From: Bradyrhizobium sp. Ce-3
GTDB lineage: Bacteria; Pseudomonadota; Alphaproteobacteria; Rhizobiales; Xanthobacteraceae
Assembly (NCBI RefSeq): GCF_022835695.1
Contig: NZ_BQUV01000014.1
Span: forward strand, 1-64,000
Direction of reading: 5' to 3'
DNA: 64,000 nucleotides
The notes under the pieces are model-generated. The model did not search any database and had not been told where the DNA came from. It saw nothing but the letters and a program-made list of their open reading frames with translations. A program made the position numbers and the translations under genes. Positions 33,230 through 42,409 of the stretch are shown one piece after another. The number at the start of each line of letters is the position of its first letter. The first letter of the stretch is position 1.

Positions 33230-34906
33230 TCAGCCCGCAGGCACCATCACGACGCCCTTGTCCTTTGGCCAGCGCAACCGCCAGGCGAAATTGACATCGC
33301 GGACTTCGCCGGCCTTGGCCTCGAACGCCCACTCCAGCACGCCGCGCTTGTCGCGCAGGTTAGTGGTGGTCGCCGGCGTCGACGACGGCAGCATCTCGAC
33401 CACGATATCGTCGTTCTCGCTGACCGGAAGCTGGTCCTGGATCGCGACCTTGATCGGGAAGTCGTGGCCGTTGCGCACCGTGGTCTTGAAGGCGCGCTCG
33501 TCGGTCTTCGACGTCGTCACGATCAGGCCGGCGGAGCCTTCGTTGCGCTTCACGACCGCGCGCTCGATCTTGACCTTGTCGTCGGCGCCGAAGCCGAGCC
33601 GCACGGTCTCGTCCTTGGCGGCGGTCGCCATCCGGCTGCGGCCGACAAAGATGCCGTCGCGGTAGATCGAGACAAGCCCGGGCAGCAGCGGCGCGTCGTC
33701 GGCCTGCACGAAGCTCGCCTCCAGGAACGCGGTCGGGTCGATCACCGGGACGGCGCGGATGGCGAGATCGGGAGTGATCGTGGCCGTCGAGATGCGCAAG
33801 CTCTTGGCGCCCTCGTTGGCCGTGACGCTGACGCGGCCGGGAACCTTGAACGTGGCCTGGAAGGCGCCGATCTCGGGGGTTGCCTGTTGCTCGTCAAGGG
33901 CCGTTCCTGCGCCAAGGCGGAATTCCTCGAGCGCGGCGGCCGCCGGAGCGGGCGCAAGCGCGGATCGCTGTTGCACGCTGTCAAGCAGCTTGCCGGCCAT
34001 GGCCGGCCGCGGCGGCTGCGGGTACTGCACGATCAGCGAATGGAGATCGGGCGCGTTGCCGCCGCGCGCGACGCGGACGGTGGAGACGACGAGCGCGACG
34101 TTCGACCAGTCCTCGCCGGTGGTCTGGGTGATCTCGGCGCGGCGCACCAGCTCGATCGCGGGCTTGCGGTCCTTGGTCCCGGTATCGAGACGGGCGTCGT
34201 AGAGCGGCGTCCAGCGCGCGTTGCGCACCGCATAGGTCACCCGCAGCGTCGCGCGGGTGGCAGCGGCGGAGGCCAGCTCGATCCGCACCTCGAGCTTGCT
34301 CGGCGGCTTGGCGGCGCGCTCCGCTTCAAGCCGCACGATCTCGCGATCGATGTCGCGCTGCTTGCGCGCGGCGTCGCGGATCGCATTGTCGGCGGTCGCG
34401 ACCTCGTCGCCGACCGCCGAGAACGCGGCGCGCCACTCGCTGACCGGACGCGCCTCGCCCTTCTCGCCGATCCCGACCGGCGCGGCCTCGGCGAAATGTT
34501 CGGCGAATTTGCGCCGCGCCTCGGCCGAGGTGATGATCCCCTGCAGATCCTCGCGCTGGTCTCGCAGCGCCTCGATCCGCTTGTCGATCTCAGGCAGGTT
34601 CGTGGGCGACACCGGGCGCGGCTGCCGCGCGTCGATGGCCCCGATCGTCAACCTGGCGCCAGCCTCGCCTTCCACCCGCAGCGAGCCCGTGTCGAGCGCC
34701 ATCGGGAAATCCCTGGCGATGAGGGTGTTGTCGCCGGCGGGCAGATCCAGCGTGATGACGCGGGTGACGCTCGCGCCATCGGGATAGACGGTCACGGCAT
34801 CGACCTGCGACGCCGCATCGAGATTGGCCGCCTGCAGCGGCCCGGCAACCAAACTACCCACCAGCACCAGGCTGGTGGTCACAAGACAATTCGCGATCCT
34901 TCGCAT
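33230..34906 (-). CDS. MuiA-family (mucoidy inhibitor A-like) exported protein
   Basis: 558 aa from ATG 34906, preceded by GGAGG with 6 bases spacing. Signal peptide ending 'GPLQAAN' (about residue 26). N-terminal DUF4140 strand domain ('VDAVTVYPDGASVTRVITLDLPAG', given in part), a coiled coil (about 95-200, 'EIDKRIEALRDQREDLQGI'), and a C-terminal DUF4139 beta domain ('RNARWTPLYDARLDTG', 'GVLEWAFEAKAGEVRDVNFAWRL', in part). Periplasmic or surface protein; the name derives from an effect on mucoid capsule, but the biochemical role is unknown. Confidence 0.92.
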   Translation of the reverse strand: MRRIANCLVTTSLVLVGSLVAGPLQAANLDAASQVDAVTVYPDGASVTRVITLDLPAGDNTLIARDFPMALDTGSLRVEGEAGARLTIGAIDARQPRPVSPTNLPEIDKRIEALRDQREDLQGIITSAEARRKFAEHFAEAAPVGIGEKGEARPVSEWRAAFSAVGDEVATADNAIRDAARKQRDIDREIVRLEAERAAKPPSKLEVRIELASAAATRATLRVTYAVRNARWTPLYDARLDTGTKDRKPAIELVRRAEITQTTGEDWSNVALVVSTVRVARGGNAPDLHSLIVQYPQPPRPAMAGKLLDSVQQRSALAPAPAAAALEEFRLGAGTALDEQQATPEIGAFQATFKVPGRVSVTANEGAKSLRISTATITPDLAIRAVPVIDPTAFLEASFVQADDAPLLPGLVSIYRDGIFVGRSRMATAAKDETVRLGFGADDKVKIERAVVKRNEGSAGLIVTTSKTDERAFKTTVRNGHDFPIKVAIQDQLPVSENDDIVVEMLPSSTPATTTNLRDKRGVLEWAFEAKAGEVRDVNFAWRLRWPKDKGVVMVPAG

Positions 34907-34946
34907 GACATCCCTCCGGAAAAAACGCCGCATGGCGCGCGAGACG

Positions 34947-34977
34947 AACGGCGCGCCGGGCTCGAAGGCGCGCCGTT
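34947..34977 (-). terminator. Terminator after MFS gene
   Basis: Perfect 11-bp stem AACGGCGCGCC/GGCGCGCCGTT with a 9-base loop, located between the MFS stop (35087) and the muiA-like start (34906) on the same strand. T-tract is weak. Confidence 0.65.
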
Positions 34978-35086
34978 TCTCGTGGTGAGACGCAGCGAGG
35001 AAGGGACTGGTTCGATTGGGGTTTCCCTGCGGCACGACAATGGCAGCGGCACGGCCGCCGGATGGCGCGGCGATGACTTGCAGGCG

Positions 35087-36511
35087 TCAGCGATCCGCGC
35101 GACGCCGGATGAACAGGTAATTCGGCACGAAGCCGGCAACGGTGATCGCGATCATGATCCACCAGCCGCGATGAAACGCCGCGATCCGCTCGGTCATCGA
35201 GACCGGGGTTGCCAGGATCGCGACAAAGATCGCGACGCCGATCGCCAGCGCCGCCTGCCGGACCATGTTGATGACGCCGGAGCCGGTGGCAAACGACGAA
35301 GGCGGCAGCGAGCCGGCGCCGACGCCCATCAGGGTCGGAAAGGTCAGCCCGACGCCGATACCGGTGAACATCATGCCGACCACAAAGGCGGGCATGTCGG
35401 GGTCGGCCCCAAGCAACGTTGCCCAGATCGCCAGACCGCCGGCGAACGATGCGATCCCGGCGGACACAACGGCCGCGGCGCCAAATCGCGCGATCAGGCG
35501 TCGGGCAAACAACAGCGAGGTGAACGGGACAAGCAGCGGACCCGGCGCGATCGCAAGGCCGGTCTTCAGCGCCGACCAGCCCCACACGGTTTGCTCCCAC
35601 AACGCCACCGACAGCAGCATGGCGCCGAAGGCCGCCGAGTAAGGCGCCATGACCAACGTCGCCCCGGTGAACGGCCGCACCTTGAACAGCGCAGGATCGA
35701 CGAAGGGGTTCTTCGAGTTGAGGCAGTGCCACGCAAAGGCAGCGAGCGAGACGGCTGCGATGGCAAAGCCAAGCAAGACGCCGCGCGAACCCCATCCCCA
35801 GTCATTGGCCTTCACGATCGCAAGGGTGAGCGCACCGATGCCGCAGGTGACCAGTAGCGCCGCCCATGAACTCGGACGCGGCACCTCATGCCCGGGCACT
35901 TCCGGCAATTTCAGCCAACCGATGATCAGTGCGACGATGCCGATCGGGACATTGACGATGAAGATCCAGCGCCAGTCGAAGGTGACCAGCACGCCGCCCG
36001 CCAGCGGCCCGAGCGCGGCCGCAAGGCCGCCGATCGCGGTCCAGGTCCGCACCGCCCCGGCGCGCTGCTCGGGCGGAAACGACGCCAGCAGCAGGCCGAT
36101 CGAGGTCGGCGTCATCAACGCCGCACCGGCGGCCTGCGCGATGCGGGCGGCGACCAGCAATTCGACGTCAGGCGCAAGCGCGCAAGCCGCCGACGCGACG
36201 GTGAACAGCGCGACGCCGAGCAGGAAGCTGAGATTGCGGCTGTGGCGCTCCGCCAGCCGGCCGAAAAACACCAGCAGCGCCGCATAGACGATCGCGTAGG
36301 CGTTGAGGATCCAGGACATATCCTCGAGCGAAGCACCGCGAAACTCCTGCGCGATGTTCGGCAGCCCGACATTGACGATGAACAGGTCGAGATTGGCGAG
36401 ACAGATGCCCACCGAGACGATCGCGAGCACCTGACGCGGTGTTGCGACGCGGGATCGCCGCGCATCAGTCCCGATCGCCAGCCCGATCGTCTCCGCCTCG
36501 ATCTCAGACAT
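35087..36511 (-). CDS. MFS multidrug efflux transporter (EmrB/QacA type)
   Basis: 474 aa from ATG 36511 (ATG 36514 immediately precedes it; ribosome-site spacing favours 36511). About 14 membrane helices, the DHA2 family layout: TM1 'LANLDLFIVNVGLPNIAQEF' (in part) with the membrane Asp, 'LVAARIAQAAGAALMTPTS', 'GPLAGGVLVTFDWRWIFIVN' (motif C). Likely exports hydrophobic toxic compounds. It diverges from marR with a twin operator that touches its ribosome site, so it is the likely target of that repressor. Confidence 0.94.
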   Translation of the reverse strand: MSEIEAETIGLAIGTDARRSRVATPRQVLAIVSVGICLANLDLFIVNVGLPNIAQEFRGASLEDMSWILNAYAIVYAALLVFFGRLAERHSRNLSFLLGVALFTVASAACALAPDVELLVAARIAQAAGAALMTPTSIGLLLASFPPEQRAGAVRTWTAIGGLAAALGPLAGGVLVTFDWRWIFIVNVPIGIVALIIGWLKLPEVPGHEVPRPSSWAALLVTCGIGALTLAIVKANDWGWGSRGVLLGFAIAAVSLAAFAWHCLNSKNPFVDPALFKVRPFTGATLVMAPYSAAFGAMLLSVALWEQTVWGWSALKTGLAIAPGPLLVPFTSLLFARRLIARFGAAAVVSAGIASFAGGLAIWATLLGADPDMPAFVVGMMFTGIGVGLTFPTLMGVGAGSLPPSSFATGSGVINMVRQAALAIGVAIFVAILATPVSMTERIAAFHRGWWIMIAITVAGFVPNYLFIRRRADR

Positions 36512-36520
36512 CATACTCTC

Positions 36521-36564
36521 CAGATACGTGCATATGCATCTATTGCAGATAGGTGCATATGCAT
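36521..36564. promoter_or_regulatory. Twin 19-bp operator between efflux gene and marR
   Basis: CAGATACGTGCATATGCAT (36521-36539) and CAGATAGGTGCATATGCAT (36546-36564) are direct repeats with one mismatch and a 25-base period, i.e. about 2.4 helical turns. Each holds the perfect palindrome TGCATATGCA. The left copy begins 9 bases before the MFS ATG; the right copy ends 30 bases before marR. Confidence 0.85.
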
Positions 36565-36594
36565 GTATATGTCAAGTCCAGTTTGGAGGCAGCG

Positions 36595-37053
36595 ATGGCG
36601 AAGATGGAACCCAGCCGGTGCAATCTCACGGCGTTGCGCAAGGCGACGCGGCGGGTGTCGCAGCTCTATGATCAGGTCCTTGCGGCATCCGGGCTGCGCG
36701 GCACGCAACGCGCCATCCTGGTCTATGTCAGACGGTCGGGCGCGCCGACGATGAGCGAGCTTGCCGCAGCACTGGTGCTCGACCGCACCGCGCTCAACCA
36801 CAACCTCAAGCCGCTCGAGCGCGACGGGCTGTTGACCATCACGGTCGACAAGAATGACCGCCGCAGCCGCCTGGTGCGGCTGACCAGGCGCGGCGAAGCC
36901 AGCTTGGAGGAGTCGCAGGCCGCGTGGCTCAAGGCGCAGGAGCGTTTCGAGACCGCGTTCGGCGCGAAGCAGGCGGCCGATCTCAGGCAGACGCTCGAAC
37001 TGATTGCCGCGCTCGAATTCGGCGAGCGCGCGGCGGATTTGCCGGCGTCCTAA
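36595..37053 (+). CDS. MarR-family transcriptional regulator
   Basis: 152 aa from ATG 36595, with GGAGG five bases upstream; an open frame from 36553 would place the operator inside the gene and is rejected. Winged helix core: 'GLRGTQRAILVYVRRSG', 'TMSELAAALVLDRTALNHNL', wing 'ITVDKNDRRSRLVRLTRRGE'. MarR repressors respond to small phenolic or lipophilic ligands. Divergent from the MFS efflux gene. Confidence 0.94.
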   Translation: MAKMEPSRCNLTALRKATRRVSQLYDQVLAASGLRGTQRAILVYVRRSGAPTMSELAAALVLDRTALNHNLKPLERDGLLTITVDKNDRRSRLVRLTRRGEASLEESQAAWLKAQERFETAFGAKQAADLRQTLELIAALEFGERAADLPAS

Positions 37054-37063
37054 GCTTGCCGCA

Positions 37064-37097
37064 AACAAAAAAACGGCCCGGCGTTGCCGCCGAGCCG
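37064..37097 (-). terminator. Intrinsic terminator of the thiolase gene
   Basis: On the minus strand: CGGCTCGGCG-GCAA-CGCCGGGCCG (one G-T pair) followed by seven T residues. It lies 27 bases after the thiolase stop and also closes the convergent marR gene. Confidence 0.9.
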
Positions 37098-37124
37098 CTC
37101 GTTCTCACACGATCAGTATCGCGC

Positions 37125-38297
37125 TTAGCTGTAGATCTCGAACAGGCCCGCGCCGCCCTGGCCACCGCCGATGCACATGGTCACGACGCCCCACTTGGCC
37201 TTGCGGCGACGGCCTTCCTGCAAGAGGTGGCCGGTGAGCCGGGCGCCGGTCATGCCGAAGGGATGGCCGATCGCGATCGAACCGCCGTTGACGTTGTACT
37301 TCTCGGGGTCGATGCCGAGCTGGTCGCGCGAATAGAGGCACTGGCTGGCGAACGCCTCGTTGAGCTCCCAGAGATCGATGTCCTCGACCTTCAGGCCGTG
37401 GCGCTTCAGGAGCTTCGGCACGGCGAACACCGGACCGATGCCCATCTCGTCGGGCTCGCAACCGGCCGAGGCCCAGGCGACGAAGCGGCCGAGCGGATTG
37501 AGGCCGCGCTTCTCGGCATCCTTGGCTTCCATCAGCACCACCGCGGCGGCGCCGTCGGACAGCTGGCTGGCATTGCCGGCGGTGACGAACTTGCCCGCGC
37601 CCTTGACCGGCTCGAGCTTGGCGAGACCCTCCAGCGTCGTCTCCGGACGGTTGCACTCGTCGCGGTCGACCACATAGTCGACGATCGACTCGGCCTTGGT
37701 CGCCTTGTCGACCACCTTCATCTTGGTTTTCATCGGGACGATTTCGTCCTTGAACTTGTTGGCCTGCTGCGCCGCCGCCATGCGGCGCTGCGACTCCAGC
37801 GAATACTCGTCCTGGTATTCGCGGCTGAGCTTGTAGCGCTCGGCGACGATGTCGGCGGTGTCGATCATCGCCATGAAGATGTCGGGCGCGGTCTTGAGCA
37901 GGTCCGGATCGATCGATTCCTTCGGCGAGCCGCCGCCGGGAATCGAGATGCTCTCGACGCCGCCGGCGACGATGCAATCCGAGCCATCCGAACGAATGGA
38001 GTTCGCGGCCATCGCGATGGTCTGCAGACCCGACGAGCAGAAGCGGTTCACGGAGACACCGGCGGTCGACTTCGGCAGGCCGGCGAGCAGCGCCGCCTGA
38101 CGGCCGATGTTCGGCGCGCCGTGCGCGCAATTGCCGAGGTAGCAGTCCTCGACATACTCCTTGTCGACGCCGGCGCGGTCGACCGCGTGCTTGATGGCGT
38201 GCGCGGCCAGCGACATCGGCGGGGTAATGTTGAATCCGCCACGGCCGGACTTCGCCAGGCCGGTGCGCGCGTAGGAAACGATTACGGCTTCACGCAT
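37125..38297 (-). CDS. Acetyl-CoA acyltransferase (thiolase)
   Basis: 390 aa from ATG 38297 (GGGAG site upstream; the longer frame is rejected). Forms or cleaves 3-ketoacyl-CoA. Nucleophilic Cys in '[19 protein letters not shown]' (about residue 90), His in '[16 protein letters not shown]', second Cys in '[13 protein letters not shown]' near the C-terminus. Closer to FadA-type degradative thiolases than to biosynthetic PhaA by the 'CSSGLQ' loop, but I would not fix the chain length. Monocistronic with a clear terminator. Confidence 0.95.
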   Translation of the reverse strand: MREAVIVSYARTGLAKSGRGGFNITPPMSLAAHAIKHAVDRAGVDKEYVEDCYLGNCAHGAPNIGRQAALLAGLPKSTAGVSVNRFCSSGLQTIAMAANSIRSDGSDCIVAGGVESISIPGGGSPKESIDPDLLKTAPDIFMAMIDTADIVAERYKLSREYQDEYSLESQRRMAAAQQANKFKDEIVPMKTKMKVVDKATKAESIVDYVVDRDECNRPETTLEGLAKLEPVKGAGKFVTAGNASQLSDGAAAVVLMEAKDAEKRGLNPLGRFVAWASAGCEPDEMGIGPVFAVPKLLKRHGLKVEDIDLWELNEAFASQCLYSRDQLGIDPEKYNVNGGSIAIGHPFGMTGARLTGHLLQEGRRRKAKWGVVTMCIGGGQGGAGLFEIYS

Positions 38298-38400
38298 TGT
38301 TTTCTCCCTCTGAGATCGCCGGATAGTGGCGCGTCTTGACGCCTTCGTACACATTTTTCGGCGGGCGCAACAGCCATACCAGGCGCCCCGGAACGGCAAA

Positions 38401-38500
38401 CGCCGCCTCCGGGACCGGAGACGGCGTCATGTTCCGCAGATCGGAATTTGGAAGTGTCTGAGCGGTATCTTCCTCATCATGCCCGGGCGGGTCCCGGGCA
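38401..38500 (-). terminator. Two hairpins downstream of serA
   Basis: CGCCGCCTCCGG...CCGGAGACGGCG (38401-38426) and TGCCCGGG-CGGGT-CCCGGGCA (38480-38500) lie between the serA stop and the thiolase start, both minus-strand genes. The first, with GTTTG after it on the minus strand, is the better serA terminator; the second is a GC-rich intergenic repeat. The gap 38298-38556 has no gene. Confidence 0.6.
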
Positions 38501-38556
38501 ACGACGACGACCGCTCAAACAACGTTTGAAACGCCTTCCTAGAAGGTCGGCGCCTT

Positions 38557-40146
38557 TTAAAAGGTGAGTGCCTTGGCCTGCTTCACCTGCGGCAGCGACT
38601 GCACCTTGGCGAGCAGCTCCGCCGGCACCGCGCCGTCGACCTCGACCAGCGCAATGGCGTCGCCGCCCTGCTTGACGCGGCCGAGATGGAAGGTCGCGAT
38701 GTTGATCTTGGCATCGCCGAGCAGGCTTGCGAACGCGCCGATGAAGCCCGGCTTGTCCTCGTTGGTCACGTAGATCATCGACTTGCCGAACTCGGCGTCG
38801 ACGCGAATGCCCTTGATGTCGACGAGACGCGGCTTGCCGTCGGCATAGACAGTGCCGGACACCGAACGCTCCTGCCGCTCGGTGGCGACGGTGACCGTGA
38901 TCAGGCTTTCATAGTCGCTCTGCGCGGCGCGGACGACCTCGTCGACCACCATGCCGCGCTCCTTGGCGACGACGGGCGCCGAGACCACGTTGACCTCGCC
39001 CAGCATCGGCCGCAGCAGGCCGGACAGCACCGCAGAGGTGATCGCCTTGATCTTCATCTCGGCGACGTGGCCTTCATAGGTGATCGTGGTCTTGAGGATG
39101 CCGCTCTCGGTGAGCTGGCCGGCGAACGAGCCGAGCTTCTCGGCGAGTTCGATGAACGGCTTCAGCTTCGGCGCCTCTTCCGCCGTGATCGAGGGGAAGT
39201 TGACCGCGTTGGAGATCGCGCCCGACAGCAGATAGTCCGACATCTGCTCGGCGACCTGCAGCGCGACATTCTCCTGCGCCTCGGTGGTGGAGGCGCCGAG
39301 ATGCGGGGTGCAGATCACGTTGGGATGGCCGAACAGCACGTTCGAGGTCGCCGGCTCCTCGACGAATACGTCGAAGGCGGCGCCCGCGACATGCTTGGAA
39401 TTCAGCGCGTCGACCAGCGCCTGCTCGTCGACCAGGCCGCCGCGGGCGCAGTTGACGATGCGGACGCCCTTCTTCATCTTGGCGATCGCGACCGCGTCGA
39501 TCACGTTGCGGGTCTTCTCGGTCAGCGGCGTATGCAGCGTGATGAAGTCGGCGCGCTTGAGCAGATCGTCCAGCTCGACCTTCTCGACCCCGATGTCCTT
39601 GGCGCGCTCCGGCGACAGGAACGGATCGAACGCGATCACCTTCATGCGCAGGCCGAGCGCGCGGTCGGCGACGATCGAGCCGATATTGCCGCAGCCGATC
39701 ACGCCAAGGGTCTTGGCGGTGATCTCGACGCCCATGAAGCGGTTCTTCTCCCACTTGCCGGCCTGGGTCGAGGCGTCGGCCTGCGGAATCTCGCGCGCCA
39801 GCGCCAGCATCAGGGTGATCGCATGCTCGGCGGTCGTGATCGAATTGCCGAACGGCGTGTTCATCACGATGATGCCCTTGGCGGTCGCGGCCGGAATCTC
39901 GACATTGTCGACGCCGATACCGGCGCGCCCGATCACCTTGAGCCTGGTCGCCTTCTCGAGGATCTTGGCGGTCGCCTTGGTGGCCGAGCGGATCGCGAGA
40001 CCATCATAATTGCCGATGATCTCGGCGAGCTTGTCCTTGTCCTTGCCGAGGTTGGGCTGGAAATCGACCTCGACGCCACGATCCTTGAAGATCTGCACGG
40101 CGGCGGGCGACAGCGCGTCGGAAATCAGAACTTTGGGTTTTGTCAT
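38557..40146 (-). CDS. serA: D-3-phosphoglycerate dehydrogenase
   Basis: 529 aa, the long form with an intervening domain and C-terminal ACT domain. First step of serine synthesis from 3-phosphoglycerate, NAD-dependent. Rossmann motif 'LGVIGCGNIGSIVADRAL', catalytic Arg in 'NCARGGLVDEQAL', 'TPHLGASTTEAQENVA' (catalytic His). ACT domain from about residue 455 ('MIYVTNEDKPGFIGAFASLL'), a serine-sensing module. ATG 40146. The palindrome CCTTTTAAAAGG covers the stop codon. Pairs with serC 150 bases upstream. Confidence 0.97.
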   Translation of the reverse strand: MTKPKVLISDALSPAAVQIFKDRGVEVDFQPNLGKDKDKLAEIIGNYDGLAIRSATKATAKILEKATRLKVIGRAGIGVDNVEIPAATAKGIIVMNTPFGNSITTAEHAITLMLALAREIPQADASTQAGKWEKNRFMGVEITAKTLGVIGCGNIGSIVADRALGLRMKVIAFDPFLSPERAKDIGVEKVELDDLLKRADFITLHTPLTEKTRNVIDAVAIAKMKKGVRIVNCARGGLVDEQALVDALNSKHVAGAAFDVFVEEPATSNVLFGHPNVICTPHLGASTTEAQENVALQVAEQMSDYLLSGAISNAVNFPSITAEEAPKLKPFIELAEKLGSFAGQLTESGILKTTITYEGHVAEMKIKAITSAVLSGLLRPMLGEVNVVSAPVVAKERGMVVDEVVRAAQSDYESLITVTVATERQERSVSGTVYADGKPRLVDIKGIRVDAEFGKSMIYVTNEDKPGFIGAFASLLGDAKINIATFHLGRVKQGGDAIALVEVDGAVPAELLAKVQSLPQVKQAKALTF

Positions 40147-40227
40147 CGGAAAGATCCGTTGCTGAACGATGCGTTGAATACACGACGGCCGCGGGTGCGA
40201 AACCCGCGCGGCCACTTTGCGCGATGG

Positions 40228-40277
40228 ATGGCCGGGTCATCGGGCGAAAGACGCGCTTTGCGCTTTGGCCCGGCCAT
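40228..40277. repeat. Palindromic repeat between serC and serA
   Basis: ATGGCCGGG ... CCCGGCCAT with an inner AAAGACGCGCTTTGCGCTTT arrangement. It sits in the 150-base space between serC and serA and could act as a partial terminator or RNA-stability element between the two serine genes. Confidence 0.8.
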
Positions 40278-40296
40278 AACGAGATCGATGACTTGC

Positions 40297-41469
40297 TTAT
40301 GCCGCCTTCGGCAGCGCGGCCTTGGTCTCCGCAAAAGCCCAGTCGATCCACTGCGTCAGCAGCGCGACGTCCTTTGCCTCGACGGTGGCGCCGCACCAGA
40401 TCCGCAGGCCGGCCGGCGCATCGCGGTAATACGCGAAGTCGAAGCCGGCGTTCTCCTTCTCCACCAGCGCAACCAGCTTCTTGCAGAAGTCGGCCTGCAC
40501 TTCCGAAGGAAGCGAGGTGATCGCGGGATCGGTGAACTTCAGGCACACCGAGGTGTTGGAGCGGATCGCGGGATCCTTGGCCAGGAAGTCGATCCAGGGC
40601 GTCTTCGCCTTCCAATCGGCGATCGCCTTGGTGTTGGCGTCGGCGCGCGCGATCAGGGCCTTCAGGCCGCCGATCGACTTCGCCCAGTGCAGTGCGTCGA
40701 GATAGTCCTCGACGCAGAGCATCGACGGCGTGTTGATGGTCTCGCCTTCGAAGATGCCCTGGTTGAGCTTGCCGCCCTTGGTGAGACGGAAGATCTTCGG
40801 CAGCGGCCAGGCCGGCTTGTAGGTCTCGAGCCGTTCCACCGCACGCGGGCTGAGGATCAGCATGCCGTGCGCGGCTTCACCGCCGAGCGCCTTCTGCCAG
40901 GAGAAGGTGACGACATCGAGCTTGGCGAAATCGAGCGGCTGCGCAAAGGCGGCCGAGGTCGCGTCGCAAATCGTCAGGCCTTCGCGATCCGAGCGGATCC
41001 AGTCGGCGTTCGGCACGCGCACGCCCGAGGTGGTGCCGTTCCAGGTGAAGACGACGTCCGACGCGGGATCGACCTTGGAGAGATCGGGGATTTCACCGTA
41101 AGCCGCGTTGAGCTTGGTGACGTCCTTCAGCTTCAATTCCTTGACGATGTCGCTGACCCAGCCCTCGCCGAAGGATTCCCAGGCGAGCGTGGTGACCGGT
41201 CGCGCACCGAGCAGCGACCACAGCGCCATCTCGACCGCGCCGGTGTCCGACGCCGGCACGATGCCGATCTTGTAATCGGCGGGCACCTCAAGCACCTCAC
41301 GCGTCAGTTCGATCGCGAGCTTGAGCTTGGCCTTGCCGACCTTCGCACGATGCGAGCGGCCGAGGGCTGCGTCCTTGAGATTGTTGGGGTTCCAGCCGGG
41401 GCGCTTGGCACAGGGGCCGGAGGAGAAATGCGGCACATCAGGCCGCGAAGCGGGCTTCGCTGCAGTCAT
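40297..41469 (-). CDS. serC: Phosphoserine aminotransferase
   Basis: 390 aa. Second step of serine synthesis, PLP-dependent. The PLP lysine is in '[18 protein letters not shown]' (about residue 190); the N-terminus '[17 protein letters not shown]' and '[20 protein letters not shown]' (partly) are typical of the SerC type of alphaproteobacteria. ATG 41469. Upstream of serA on the same strand, consistent with a serC-serA operon. Confidence 0.97.
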   Translation of the reverse strand: MTAAKPASRPDVPHFSSGPCAKRPGWNPNNLKDAALGRSHRAKVGKAKLKLAIELTREVLEVPADYKIGIVPASDTGAVEMALWSLLGARPVTTLAWESFGEGWVSDIVKELKLKDVTKLNAAYGEIPDLSKVDPASDVVFTWNGTTSGVRVPNADWIRSDREGLTICDATSAAFAQPLDFAKLDVVTFSWQKALGGEAAHGMLILSPRAVERLETYKPAWPLPKIFRLTKGGKLNQGIFEGETINTPSMLCVEDYLDALHWAKSIGGLKALIARADANTKAIADWKAKTPWIDFLAKDPAIRSNTSVCLKFTDPAITSLPSEVQADFCKKLVALVEKENAGFDFAYYRDAPAGLRIWCGATVEAKDVALLTQWIDWAFAETKAALPKAA

Positions 41470-41547
41470 AATCTACCCTTCCAGATAGCTGCCTCTCGGT
41501 GGGGAGAGGTTTCCCGCGGTCGGAGATAGTGGAAAGGCTGCCAAACG

Positions 41548-41754
41548 TCAAGGAAGTTCAGATTTGTCCGGAGCGTTGTCACGGCTGATTGATGGGGCAT
41601 CCTCGACCTGCTGGACCGCCTCCTGATCGAGCAAATCCGCCGCGAGAGTCATGATCTTAACTGCCCTGCGCCGGCTCGATATTTTCAAAATGCTCTTATC
41701 GCCGGCCTGCACGATGTACTCGTTGCCGACCCGCACGATCGAATATTCCGACAT
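41548..41754 (-). CDS. Small conserved-looking protein
   Basis: 68 aa from ATG 41754. Core 'SIVRVGNEYIVQAGDKSILKI' (shown to 20 residues: strands with a Gly turn) then 'SRRRAVKIMTLAADLLDQEAV', a beta-hairpin followed by a helix. No signal peptide or membrane segment. It reads as a real gene by codon use, and I recall similar short Bradyrhizobium proteins. Function unknown. Located 78 bases upstream of serC. Confidence 0.7.
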   Translation of the reverse strand: MSEYSIVRVGNEYIVQAGDKSILKISSRRRAVKIMTLAADLLDQEAVQQVEDAPSISRDNAPDKSELP

Positions 41755-41920
41755 CAAAAAAAGCCCCAGTTGCCCGCCGCCCCGTGGGAGACGCCCGACA
41801 TACCGGACTCGTTCCGACCCGTAAATTCACGGAGACCGGCTTAGTTTATTGGCTGTTAACCGGATAGCGCAGCGGCAGCTACCGCAGGCGTTGCCTTGTG
41901 TGCGGCACAACTCGCGCAGG

Positions 41921-42391
41921 TCAAAAGCGAAGCGTCATGCCGACATGGCTGCGCGCGAATCCAAGCCGTTCATAGAAGCGCTGCGCATCGACGCGGGTGT
42001 GATGCGTCAATAGCTCGACGAGCAGGCAGCCTCGTGCGCGCGCTTCGGTGACTGCCCACTGCACCAGCTTCTCGCCGATGCCGCGGCTGCGACAGTGCTT
42101 TGCCACCCGGACATCCTCGAGCAAGCCGCGCGAACCGCCTTGCGAGCTGAGGCCCGGCAGCACCGCAAGCTGCAGGCAGCCGACGACGGCGCCCTCGCCG
42201 TCGACGGCGACGACGAGCTGCAGATTGGGATCGCGTTCGACCCGCGCGAAGGCCTCGTAGTAAATTTGCGGCAACGGATCTTCGATCCGCTCGCGCGCAC
42301 TGCCGAGCGGATCGTCCGCCAGCATGCCGACGATGACGGCGACATCTTCGCGGCGAGCGCGGCGGATCGTGATGGACGAGGCTTCAGTCAT
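41921..42391 (-). CDS. GNAT-family N-acetyltransferase
   Basis: 156 aa from ATG 42391 (a GTG at 42403 is possible). GNAT fold: 'ITIRRARREDVAVIVGMLAD', central strand 'AVVGCLQLAVLPGLS', acetyl-CoA loop 'VRVAKHCRSRGIGEKLVQWAV' (V-x5-R-G-x-G), and 'LLTHHTRVDAQRFYERLGF' with the catalytic-region Tyr. Substrate unknown. 19 bases after the GST gene on the same strand. Confidence 0.92.
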   Translation of the reverse strand: MTEASSITIRRARREDVAVIVGMLADDPLGSARERIEDPLPQIYYEAFARVERDPNLQLVVAVDGEGAVVGCLQLAVLPGLSSQGGSRGLLEDVRVAKHCRSRGIGEKLVQWAVTEARARGCLLVELLTHHTRVDAQRFYERLGFARSHVGMTLRF

Positions 42392-42409
42392 ATCGTTGCT
42401 CACCGGAAC

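Noticed and set aside
33464-35857. A 797-aa plus-strand open frame across the MuiA-like and MFS genes
   Set aside because: Antisense shadow: Arg/Asp/Gly-rich composition without domains, spanning two unrelated real genes and a terminator.
40147-40296. Riboswitch or attenuator controlling serA
   Set aside because: The structure present is a repeat-type palindrome; no known riboswitch core or leader peptide is visible.
38686-41529. A 947-aa open frame on the plus strand opposite serA and serC
   Set aside because: It mirrors the codon structure of the two well-supported minus-strand genes, a common effect of high GC third positions, and has no protein-family motifs.
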